Origin: Neisseria zalophi
GTDB lineage: Bacteria > Pseudomonadota > Gammaproteobacteria > Burkholderiales > Neisseriaceae
DNA: 64,000 nucleotides
Reading direction: 5' to 3'
Assembly: GCF_008807015.1 (NCBI RefSeq)
Contig: NZ_CP031700.1
Span: 1,302,001-1,366,000 of the forward strand
The position numbers and the translations under genes are program-made. This document shows, piece after piece, positions 43,852-54,000 of the stretch. A model generated the notes under the pieces. That model did no database searches. It worked only from the letters and a program-made list of their open reading frames with translations, and had not been told where the DNA came from. How positions within the stretch are numbered: the stretch's first letter is position 1; the number at the start of each line of letters is the position of its first letter.

Positions 43852-46800
43852 ATGAAAAAATTTTTTTATTTTCTAGGTTCCCGTTCTTTATGGGTAATAT
43901 TAGGCCTCATAGGTTTAATTGTTTTAGTATGGTTTATCGGCCCTTTGATTTCTATTGGAGATATACGTCCGCTAGCAAGTAAAAGTGTTCGGTTGGTTGT
44001 ATGTATTGCAATTATTGCTATTTGGTTTATTAAGGCCATATTCCGTCAATATCGAGAATTAAGGCGAAATGCTGCATTAATTAAGGAGATTAAAGCAGCA
44101 CAAGAACCTATTTTGAAAAACTCAAGTGATACTAGCTTAATGAGTAGGCAGTTTGCCGAAATGGATAAGGTGCTAAAAAATGCTAAATTTTCTAAATCAA
44201 AAAATAGCTTATTAGCAAGATTTGAGGATGGACAGTATCTTTATCAGATGCCATGGTATGTTGTTTTAGGTGCTGCAGGATCTGGTAAAACTACAGCTTT
44301 GAAACGTTCAGGTCTTAATTTCCCTTTAGAAAGTACTTTAGGTACATCTGTAAGTGGATTGGCAGGAACACGGGATTGTGATTGGTTTTTATCTGACGAA
44401 ATTGTATTTTTAGATACGGCTGGTAGATTATCATTACATGATAATCATAGTGATAAAGACTCTGAAGATTGGGAAGAATTTGTTTCTTTATTGAAGCGTT
44501 ATCGACCTAAGCAACCAATAAATGGTGTCTTAGTAACCGTTGGCGTTGATGATTTGTTAGGCGGAAAAACTAATATTGTTGAGATGTCAGTAGAGTTACG
44601 CAAAAGAATACATGAAATGCATAACCAATTAGGTATTCATTTCCCCGTTTATTTAATGATAACCAAATTAGATTTATTGAATGGCTTCGATAAATTTTTC
44701 TCCAATTTAAATGAAGAACAGAGAAGTCAATATTTTGGTATCTCATTATCCAATGTTGAGGGAGTTGAAACACCTATTGCAACAGCATCTAATTCTTTGT
44801 CTCAAATAGTAGATAAATTACGCTCATCTACATTAGGTATTATTAATAATTTAGACTCTTCGGAAGATAAGGCTGCAGCTTTTGCGTTTCCTGAGGAGTT
44901 CCAGCGCCTAAATGAGGCTGTATTATCTTTATTGAAAGAGTTATCTAAATCTTCCAAATTTGAGCAGCCAATTGTATGGAGAGGTGTGTGTTTTTCAAGT
45001 GGAACACAAACTGGCCAACATTTTGACTCAATACTTGATGGATTTACTAACGATTTTCAGCTATCAAAAAAATATTCAGATTCAGAACGAACTGCCTCTA
45101 GCAATTCCGAATACAGTTATTTTTTAAATAAATTATTTTCAGATGTAATTTTGAATGAATCAGATTTAGCTGGAGAAAATAAGTCTTGGTTTTTTAGAAA
45201 TCAAATGTTGTATTGGTCAGGTATAGCTATTATTGCACTTATTGTTATAGGTGGGGTAATGCTAATGTTGAATAGTTATGCCAATAATAAATCTTATTTA
45301 ACTCAAGTTGGTGAGCAAGCAGACCAATTAGGGCAAAAAGTAAAAGAGTACACAGATACTGCCGATTTACTTAGAGCCGTTACATTTGCCAATCAAGTTA
45401 GGGATACAACTAAGAGTAATGATATTAAGGATCTTTCATCTCCCCCATTAACATATAGATTTGGGTTATATCAAGGGCATCATATGGAAGATGTTGGTGA
45501 ATCTTCATATCAAAGAATACTCCAAGATAATGTCATGCCTTTAATAAGTTATAAACTGGATGAATTATTGAGAAAAACCAATGGTTCTGATGGTATTAAT
45601 GGCTACAATGCGTTAAAAGCTTATTTAATGATGTTTAATAAAGAGCATTTTGATGCAGAGTTTATGCAAAACTGGTTAATGTCTAATTTGTCAAAAGAAG
45701 AAGCTGCAAATATGAATGATCAACAGAAAAAATCTGTTGAGCAGGCATTAAGACAAATTCTGACTAAACAAAGCATTATTTCCAGTGTGCCTTACGATGA
45801 GGAGCTAGTTGAGCGTCGTAGACAAGAGGTTGCACAAAAGGATATTGTCACAATGGTTTTTGAAGGCGCAATAAATACCATTGTTAAATCAGATGAAAAA
45901 AATATAACTGCAGTATCATTTTCCAGTATGGGGGGAGTACAAAGCCATTTACTCTTTCGAAGAAAAAGCGGTAGAGGGTTAAAAGAGCCGATTAATTTCA
46001 TTTATACAAAAGAAGCATATATTACAAAAGTTTTACCTGCTATGGTCAAATCAGCAGAGCAGTTTTTTAATGAAGATAATTGGGTGTTAGAGAATTATTC
46101 TTCGCTTAGACAAGATAAAGCATCAGTTCTTTCAGATGCACAACGGTTATATTTTAATAACTATATTAAAGCATGGAATGATTATTTAGCAGATTTATCA
46201 TTAGTTACACCCCAGTCATCTCGAGAGAGTATTCAGATTGCGAAGCTTCTATCTGAAAAAAATTCACCTTTGGATAGAATAATTCGAGGAATTAGTGACA
46301 ACACAACATTAACTATTGGTAGTCAACTTTCTGATAAAGCGGATAGTAAAATTACAGATTGGTTAAATAAAGTGGGTTTGGCTAAATTATTAGATTCAGA
46401 TGATAAAAATAATATTGAAAATGGATTATCAACATTGAAACAAGCAACACCTGTTGATGATGCATTTGCTGATTTCCATATCTTAGTTAAGACTGAACAA
46501 GAACAGCCACCGGCTATTAATCAGGTAATTGATGCTATTAATGATTTATATGTTTATTTGGTTGCAGTAAATGTTGCTGTTGAGAAAGGCGTAGATTTAC
46601 CGCCGGATGAGCCATTTGTTAAATATAAAGCAGAGGTGAATAGATTGCCCTCACCATTTCGTCAAATGCTAGATAACTTTTCTGGGATTGTTGTAAATAA
46701 TACTGAAAAAATAGTTGATGAGAAATTAATGTCAACTTTAGAAAATCAATTAACAACAGTTACAAATATTTGTCAACAGATGAAAGAAGAGGGTTATCCA

Positions 46801-47409
46801 TTTGAAACAAACTCGGAAAGAAATGTTAGTTTAAAAAGTTTTGCTAATATATTGGGTCCAAATGGCTTATATAGTAATTTCACTAAGTTATCGGATCAAG
46901 CAGCAGTATTGGCGAGATCTGATAACTTGGAAGACCTTATGTCTAAAAATACAATATTTAAAGAACGTTTTAGTGCTTTAGAGGAAGTAAATTCTGTTCG
47001 TCAGGCTTATTTTAATAAAGGTCAAGAATCGGCTCAATTTGATTTTTCGGCAAAGGTTTTAATTTTAGATCCCAGTGTAGATAATGTTAGCTTTTCTTAT
47101 GATGGAAAAACTTATGTATATAATCATGGTCCTGTAAATCCAATGTCTTTCACTTGGCCGTCTGAAAATGGGGATGCTTTGGCAAAAATTGAAATTACCT
47201 CTCCTGAAATTAATAGTGCCAGTATTAGTGCAAATGGAACATGGTCTATTTTTAAATTATTAGAAAAAGGAAAAATTTTACGCCAAACGGATAATGTTAC
47301 AGTAGTTGAATATAATATTAAAGATAAAAATGTTGTTATTGAGCTTACTAGTTCGTCTTCTAAAAATCCTTTTGATATGAATAAATTAAGAAGTTTTCAA
47401 TGTGTATGA
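43852..47409 (+). CDS. tssM: T6SS inner membrane protein TssM
   Basis: An 1185-residue TssM (IcmF). Two N-terminal membrane spans (about 8-32 and 46-63), a cytosolic NTPase-like domain with Walker A GAAGSGKT near 139-147 and FLDTAGRL, and a third span near 453-474. A large periplasmic part that meets TssJ follows. Walker A is intact here, although many TssM proteins lack it. A DUS lies in-frame at 47157-47166 close to the end, the second seen in the T6SS run. Confidence 0.95.
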   Translation: MKKFFYFLGSRSLWVILGLIGLIVLVWFIGPLISIGDIRPLASKSVRLVVCIAIIAIWFIKAIFRQYRELRRNAALIKEIKAAQEPILKNSSDTSLMSRQFAEMDKVLKNAKFSKSKNSLLARFEDGQYLYQMPWYVVLGAAGSGKTTALKRSGLNFPLESTLGTSVSGLAGTRDCDWFLSDEIVFLDTAGRLSLHDNHSDKDSEDWEEFVSLLKRYRPKQPINGVLVTVGVDDLLGGKTNIVEMSVELRKRIHEMHNQLGIHFPVYLMITKLDLLNGFDKFFSNLNEEQRSQYFGISLSNVEGVETPIATASNSLSQIVDKLRSSTLGIINNLDSSEDKAAAFAFPEEFQRLNEAVLSLLKELSKSSKFEQPIVWRGVCFSSGTQTGQHFDSILDGFTNDFQLSKKYSDSERTASSNSEYSYFLNKLFSDVILNESDLAGENKSWFFRNQMLYWSGIAIIALIVIGGVMLMLNSYANNKSYLTQVGEQADQLGQKVKEYTDTADLLRAVTFANQVRDTTKSNDIKDLSSPPLTYRFGLYQGHHMEDVGESSYQRILQDNVMPLISYKLDELLRKTNGSDGINGYNALKAYLMMFNKEHFDAEFMQNWLMSNLSKEEAANMNDQQKKSVEQALRQILTKQSIISSVPYDEELVERRRQEVAQKDIVTMVFEGAINTIVKSDEKNITAVSFSSMGGVQSHLLFRRKSGRGLKEPINFIYTKEAYITKVLPAMVKSAEQFFNEDNWVLENYSSLRQDKASVLSDAQRLYFNNYIKAWNDYLADLSLVTPQSSRESIQIAKLLSEKNSPLDRIIRGISDNTTLTIGSQLSDKADSKITDWLNKVGLAKLLDSDDKNNIENGLSTLKQATPVDDAFADFHILVKTEQEQPPAINQVIDAINDLYVYLVAVNVAVEKGVDLPPDEPFVKYKAEVNRLPSPFRQMLDNFSGIVVNNTEKIVDEKLMSTLENQLTTVTNICQQMKEEGYPFETNSERNVSLKSFANILGPNGLYSNFTKLSDQAAVLARSDNLEDLMSKNTIFKERFSALEEVNSVRQAYFNKGQESAQFDFSAKVLILDPSVDNVSFSYDGKTYVYNHGPVNPMSFTWPSENGDALAKIEITSPEINSASISANGTWSIFKLLEKGKILRQTDNVTVVEYNIKDKNVVIELTSSSSKNPFDMNKLRSFQCV

Positions 47410-47508
47410 TTTTGAAGGTTGTTAAATAAGTAATTTAACTTAAAATCACTTAGGATATGCTATAAACATATATCGTGAGTAATAAGATATAAATAAGGAA
47501 TTTCAAAA

Positions 47509-49782
47509 ATGAATAGGACAGTCGTTGCTCATACTCCTTTAGGACAAGGACTTCTGTTTAAAGAGATGCATGGAACGGAGTCTATCTCAAGCCTTTTTGA
47601 ATTTAATATTGTATTGGTATCTAAGGATTCAAATTTACAAGGGCGTGATATTGTCGGACAACCGATGACTTTAGAAATCGATACAGAAGCAGGCTCTCCT
47701 CGCTATCTTAATGGGTTAGTAACAGATTTTGGTTATATTGGTGAAGATGAAGACGAAGAAAGCTATCATGCTTATTCGTGTACTGTTCGTCCATTTATGT
47801 GGTATCTAACTCAAAATACCGATAGTAGGGTGTTTGTTGATAAAACCGTATTGGATATTACTAATGAGGTGTTGGGTACCTTTGGATTTCCTTATCAAAT
47901 AAAATGTCAGAAAAGTTATAGAACCAGAGGCTTTTGTGTTCAATACCAAGAAAATAGTTTTAATTTTTTAAATCGGTTATTTGAGCAAGAAGGCATTTAT
48001 TATTATTTTACTCACAATAATGGTTCTCATGAATTAGTCATTGTAGATGATATCGGTGTATTAGAAGAAATTGATTCTCCTAATATTCCTTATCATTCGC
48101 GACAAACCGCACCGGGAGCGCCGAGTACTGCTTATATTGATATATGGGAAGAACGCGACTCATTGAAATCCAGCCAAGTAGTAACACAAGAATATAATTA
48201 TAAAAATGCTAAAGTAGAGATGAAATCACAGGATACGGTTCATGATTTCAATTCCGTTGCGATGGAACACTATGATTTTTACACTGGATTCAGTGATGTA
48301 TCAGAAGCGCAAAATTATAGTCAGGTGCGGAGTGAAGATTTAAAAAGCCAAACTAAATCTATCACAGGCTCCGGAACTGCTTTAACCATTGCTCCCGGAT
48401 ATACATTTTCATTAAATAAACATCCACATTCATCCTCTAATACAGAATACACAATATTACAGGCAGACTATGATTTTGAAGAGGCCGGTTATACCACGGG
48501 TGACCGTATTGGTAGGTTTAGAATATCATTCCGTGTATTACCCAAATCATATCAATATCGCCCTCCTTTAAAAACGCCGAAGCCAAAAGTGTTGGGTACA
48601 CAGGCAGCTACGGTAACCGGTCCTGCCGGAGAGGAAGTATATACCAATGAATATGGTGATATTAAAGTACAATTTCATTGGGATCGTTATGGAAAAATGG
48701 ATGAAAACAGCTCTAACTGGGTGAGGGTTGCACAGGGATCTGCCGGAGCCGGGTTTGGTTCTATTAATACTCCTCGTATTGGAGAGGAAGTTTTAGTGGA
48801 TTTTATTAATGGCGATGCAGACAGGCCGATTGTGTTAGGCCGTCTTTATAATAGTGCCATGTCGCCACCTTGGGGTTTTCCTGCTGCCGCAAAACAATCC
48901 GGTATTAAGAGTAAAAGTTTTAACTCACCATTGTCGAATTTCAATGAGCTGATGTTTAACGATACGGCAGGTTCTGAAATCGTTAATTTCCAGGCTCAGA
49001 AAGATTTAACCTCATTGGTTAAAAACAATGAAACCCGTAATGTTAATAATGACCGTACAACAACAATCGGTAATAATGAAACAGTAACTGTCGTGGGTGA
49101 TAGAGCAAAAACCGTTCAAAAAAATGAAACGGCGGCTATTACACTAGACCGTACGAAAACAGTGGGTCAGAATGAAACATCCAGCATTACCAAAAATCAA
49201 AGTATTAGTGTAGGTGAAAATCAAAGTACTAGCGTAGGCCAGAATCAAAGTGTCGATGTCATTCAAAACCGTACTCGTACAGTTGGTGAAAATGAAAATG
49301 TATCGGTTGGTCAAAGCCAAGCTTTAACTATAGGTAAAGATCACAACACGATGGTTGGTCAAAACCAAGCTTTAACTGTAGGTTCCAATCGTAATAAAAC
49401 CATTGTTTCCAACGAAGTGAGCAGTATAGGTGGAAATAAACAGCAAACAATTACTAAAAATGCCGTCAGCACTGTCGGTATAGGTAAAATGTCCACGATT
49501 GGTGCAGGTTATATGTTGAATGTCGGTGGTGGCTGGATGACTAACGTGGGTGCGGCTGAAATGCATAATGTCGGATTGGTCATGGGATTAAACGCAGGCA
49601 TGAATGTGGGGGTAAATGCCGGCCGTCACATTACTTTATCGGCTAATTCGAAAATTACCCTGCAAGTAGGTAGCTCGATGATTGTTATGGATAAAAATAA
49701 AATTTCCATTGTAAGTAAAACCATTAAGGTTGTAGGCACAAAAAAAGTAGATATGGATGGTAAAAAAGTAGATATTAACTAA
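47509..49782 (+). CDS. vgrG: T6SS spike protein VgrG (TssI)
   Basis: A 757-residue VgrG without a C-terminal effector extension. The gp27-like part covers about 1-370 (HAYSCTVRPFMWYLT; FNFLNRLFEQEGIYYYF). The gp5-like OB domain covers about 380-450 (YGDIKVQFHWDRYG; WVRVAQGSAGAGFG; PRIGEEVLVDF). A long beta-helix of VGQNQS/VGENES-type repeats covers about 500-640. It trimerises to cap the Hcp tube; its tip should receive the PAAR-like domain of the Rhs effectors downstream. The RBS AAGGAA supports the start. DUF2169 follows after 18 bases. Confidence 0.96.
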   Translation: MNRTVVAHTPLGQGLLFKEMHGTESISSLFEFNIVLVSKDSNLQGRDIVGQPMTLEIDTEAGSPRYLNGLVTDFGYIGEDEDEESYHAYSCTVRPFMWYLTQNTDSRVFVDKTVLDITNEVLGTFGFPYQIKCQKSYRTRGFCVQYQENSFNFLNRLFEQEGIYYYFTHNNGSHELVIVDDIGVLEEIDSPNIPYHSRQTAPGAPSTAYIDIWEERDSLKSSQVVTQEYNYKNAKVEMKSQDTVHDFNSVAMEHYDFYTGFSDVSEAQNYSQVRSEDLKSQTKSITGSGTALTIAPGYTFSLNKHPHSSSNTEYTILQADYDFEEAGYTTGDRIGRFRISFRVLPKSYQYRPPLKTPKPKVLGTQAATVTGPAGEEVYTNEYGDIKVQFHWDRYGKMDENSSNWVRVAQGSAGAGFGSINTPRIGEEVLVDFINGDADRPIVLGRLYNSAMSPPWGFPAAAKQSGIKSKSFNSPLSNFNELMFNDTAGSEIVNFQAQKDLTSLVKNNETRNVNNDRTTTIGNNETVTVVGDRAKTVQKNETAAITLDRTKTVGQNETSSITKNQSISVGENQSTSVGQNQSVDVIQNRTRTVGENENVSVGQSQALTIGKDHNTMVGQNQALTVGSNRNKTIVSNEVSSIGGNKQQTITKNAVSTVGIGKMSTIGAGYMLNVGGGWMTNVGAAEMHNVGLVMGLNAGMNVGVNAGRHITLSANSKITLQVGSSMIVMDKNKISIVSKTIKVVGTKKVDMDGKKVDIN

Positions 49783-49800
49783 TCGTTATATGGAAGTATT

Positions 49801-50967
49801 ATGTTTGAACTACAAAACCATACATGCTTTTACGCACAGCAGTTTCAAAATGTTGATCAATTAGATCGTACATATCATGTTGTAGTAGCAAAAGTTAGCT
49901 ATGACTTTGAAATTGATGCAGCCACTGGTCAGACTGAGCTTGATTTTGCTGATAATCAGTCTCCCTTGGTTTTTGCTGATACTTATTATGGAGATCCGGC
50001 ACAAACTGCTACATTATTGGAAAGTGATTTTTCTTTATATAAACCTAAAACCGACGTAGTAGTTAATGCCGTTGCTTATGCGCCGGATGATTTGCCTGCC
50101 CGTCAGTTTTCTGTTGCTTTAAAAATAGGTGACTATCAAAAAACACTTGCTGTTACAGGTAGCCGCTACTGGCTGCGGGAAGCAGTAGGTTGGACTTTGA
50201 GCGAACCTACTTTAATCGAATCATTGCCTATCCGATATGAATTTGCTTTCGGGGGTAGTGGGGCAGAAAAAGATCATCAAGGCTACCAGCAAAATGCGAT
50301 TGGTATGGGTTATTACACCAAATCTTTTTTGCAGCAAAACAGCAGTAAACGCATGTTTCCTGCCCATCAGATTTATGATCCTGCCCGACCCATTAAAGAT
50401 CCTAATGAACAGGCTGTGCCGGAAGGGTTCGGTTTTTTCTCACGCTACTTTGCAGAACGTGCCCGTCACACAGGTACCGCAGATGAAGAATGGATAAAAA
50501 ACCGAGCACCATTGTTACCAAAAGACTTTTCTATGGCTTATTGGAATGCGGCACACCCTTCATTACAGTTGCCGCATTTCAAACATAATCATATTTATGA
50601 ATTTGGGTTTACAGGTATGGTGCATTCCTTTCAAGCACCAAATCGGCATTTTACGGTTTTCCTTCCTGTCGAAACATTATTTATACATATTCAAACCCCG
50701 AAAAATCAGTCGCTTTGTAAAGATATGATTTTAGATACCGTATGGGTTGATGTGGAAAAACGTCGGATAACTTGTACCTACCGCACATCATTCCCAGAGG
50801 AACTAGAAGTTTCCTCATGCCAATTACGTTTTATTGCCAGAAGTGAGCGTGGGGCATATATAGAACAGGCAAAAGCAGCAATAGATAATCAAGAAGCGTT
50901 TATTCCGTTACCTCCGTCTCTTCACATAGATTTAAAAACGCAAAAATTGAGCAAGCAAAAACAATAA
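49801..50967 (+). CDS. DUF2169 family protein, probable effector adaptor
   Basis: A 388-residue soluble protein of the DUF2169 family (YHVVVAKVSYDFEI near 26-39; YEFAFGG near 147-153; NAIGMGYYTKSF near 163-174; PLIRF-type C-terminal blocks less clear). DUF2169 genes are commonly found beside vgrG and PAAR-like/DUF4150 effector genes, and are thought to help load the effector on VgrG. Here it lies exactly between vgrG and the first DUF4150 Rhs gene, which fits. No signal peptide, so it acts in the cytosol. Confidence 0.8.
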   Translation: MFELQNHTCFYAQQFQNVDQLDRTYHVVVAKVSYDFEIDAATGQTELDFADNQSPLVFADTYYGDPAQTATLLESDFSLYKPKTDVVVNAVAYAPDDLPARQFSVALKIGDYQKTLAVTGSRYWLREAVGWTLSEPTLIESLPIRYEFAFGGSGAEKDHQGYQQNAIGMGYYTKSFLQQNSSKRMFPAHQIYDPARPIKDPNEQAVPEGFGFFSRYFAERARHTGTADEEWIKNRAPLLPKDFSMAYWNAAHPSLQLPHFKHNHIYEFGFTGMVHSFQAPNRHFTVFLPVETLFIHIQTPKNQSLCKDMILDTVWVDVEKRRITCTYRTSFPEELEVSSCQLRFIARSERGAYIEQAKAAIDNQEAFIPLPPSLHIDLKTQKLSKQKQ

Positions 50968-51018
50968 TATTTATTTAAATTATTAATATTCTCAAAAAGG
51001 TTAACTAGGAGCAATTAT

Positions 51019-54000
51019 ATGGCCATCAATAAAATCGCCCGCAAGAGCAGTAAATTCAAAGTGATTTTTATGGTGCCCGATTTCTGTTGGCCGCCGCCGC
51101 CCGCACCGCCTACCGTACCGCCGATTCCCTTCCCACTGTTTGCCGATTTGGGTAGTGCCAAAACCGTTGCCAAAGACGTTAAAATCAACCGCAAACCCGC
51201 TTTTGTATACAATGCCAGTAAGGCCGGTAGAACTTATGGCGACGAAATCGCTTTGCCCGGTCGTAAAGGCGTCGTTTCCCGTACCGCCACCAAACCGGCC
51301 TGGCCGATGATGCATTCTTCTTCGGTTAAAATCCGCAAGCGCTATATTATCCGCACCGGCGATATGTTCCATATGAACGGCAAGTTTAAAAAACGGTTGC
51401 CGCCCAAACCCTGTATTTCCTGTAAAGCCGCCGCAGGGGCAGGCCGCCCGGTCAACCCGATACACGGCCTCAAGTTTTTAACCGACGAAACCGATTTTGC
51501 CTTTGAGGGCATACTGCCTCTGGTCTGGAGCCGCAGCTATTATTCCGACCAAGACGGCACCGGCTGGCTGGGTGAGGGCTGGAGCATACCGGGCAGCCAA
51601 CGTATGGTGCGCAGCGCAGCGGGTTTGGCCTATATCGACGATCAGGGGCGGTTGTTTCCGTTGCCGGAAGTGGAGGAAGACGACGAAGAGCCGGTATTGT
51701 TTGAGAGCGAGCAGATCTGGTTTAGTAAAAACCCCGACGGCCATTATGTGATTGCCTCTTTAGACGGTTCGGTATCATTGCGTTTCGCCCCGTTAACGGT
51801 TTCCGACGACGACCCGAACGGTGAACATTGTGCCGAACTGCCTCTGGTTGCCGTAGAAGACGCCAACGGCAACCACCAGCGTTTTATTTACCATCCCGTT
51901 AGCGGACTGCCGCAATACATTATCGACGGCAACGGGCGGGTATTTCATCTGGCCTTCGGCAATGTCGGCGACGCAGCCGACCCCAAAATGCGGCTGCTGT
52001 CGGTGTCGTTGCTCGAAGCACTGCCCGCAGCGGGCGCAGATGCCCCAAGCGGTGAGGTATGGGTGCGCTACCAATACAACCGCAGCGGCGATTTAATCCG
52101 CGTTATCGGCCGCGACGGCGGCACCAAACGCAGCTTCACCTACCGCAACAACCTGATGGTGTCGCACACCGATGCCGCCGGCCTCAGCTCTTTCTACGAA
52201 TACGACCATTACACCCCCACCGGCAAAGTGCTGGTTAACCGCACCAGTTTGGGCGAAGAATGGCGTTTCACTTATCACAACGGCTATACCGAAGTCACCG
52301 ACGTTCTCGGCCGTACCGAACAATACCATTACGACTATAACAACGAGCTGACCAAACGGGTCTATGCCGACGGTAGCGAAGTATTGATGGAGCGCGACCA
52401 CCTCGGCCGGCTGCTCAGCCACACCGACGCGATGGGGCGCATTACCCGCTATCAATACAGCAACGAAGGCCAAATCGAAAGCATGATCCGCCCCGACGGC
52501 GCCATTCTGCATTTCGACTACGACGACAGCTACCGCCTTATCCGCCAAAGCGATGCCGAAGGAAACTACGACAGCTACAGCTACGACGAAGCCGGCAACC
52601 TCCTCACCCACACCAACCCGATGAAGCACATCACCCGCTTCGAGTATGCCGACAACGGCCTACTGCTGTCGGTCACCGATCCCAAAGGCACCACCACCGG
52701 CTATCACTACAACCGCCACAACCAGCCCGACCTCATTACCGACTGTTCCGGCTATGAAACCCGGCTGGCCTACAATCAGGAAGGGCGGCTGACCCGTATT
52801 ACCGACGCCTTAGGCCAATATACCGAATATCAATACGACCCCAACCAAAACCTCACCCTCGCCGTTTATCCCGACGGCAGCAGGGAGCGCTTTCATTACG
52901 ACCCCGCCGGCCGCCTCACCACCCATACCGACGGCGAAGGCCACACCACCGCATACGAATACGGCCAAGACGGGTTGCCGACCCAACGCACCAATGCCCT
53001 CGGCCACACCTTCGGCTACCACTACGATAAAGCCAGAAGACTGATCGCCCTCACCAATGAAAACGGCGCCCGCTACCGCTTTGCCTACGACGACAACGAC
53101 CGCCTGATTGCCGAGAGTGGCTTCGACCACAAACTGACCGCCTATCACTACAATCAAGGCGGCGAACTCGTTCAGCAAAACGAATACGGCGACGATACCG
53201 CCACCGCCGCCAAACTCATGGCACAACTAAGCGGCCAATCCGCCCCAAGCACAGACAGAACCCCGCTTTCAGACGGCCTCAAAGACAAAACCCCGCTCAG
53301 AGTCACCGAATTCCAACGCGACATCTTAGGCCGTCTGACCCGCACCACCGCCCACGACAATCAGGGTCACACCCAAGAAACCGTTTACGGCTACGACAGC
53401 AACGGCAACCTCGTCCGCGCCGCCAACGAAAAAAGCATTACCTGTTTCGACTACAACCCCAACGGCCAACTTATCGGCCAACACCAATGGGCGGTACCGA
53501 CCCGAGAAGAAAACACCCGAAACGGCCTGCCCGACACCGACTGGCGCGACCCGCAATACGATATGCTGTTTCTGCCGCAGACTAAGAGTATCCATTACCA
53601 TTACGACTTCAACGGCAACTGCACCGCTACCGTACTGCCCGACGGCAGAAGCATCAACCACCTTTACTACGGCAGCGGACATTTACACCAGATTAACCTA
53701 GACGGCGACACCATAACCGATATCGAACGCGACAAACTGCACCGCGAAATCGAACGGACACAGGGTAAACTCACCAGCCGCTACGAACTCGACCCCTTAG
53801 GCCGTCTGAAAAAACAGATTGCCGAATTAAATGCCGTTACCCAACCCAAAGGCAAAAACCAAACCGCTGCCGGTCATACCGCTGTCAAACGCAGCTACGG
53901 CTACGACAAAACCGGCAATCTGACTCACAGCAGCGACCAAAGAAGCGGCGTAACACAATTCGAATACGACAAACTCGGCCGAATCACTAAAGCCGACAAA

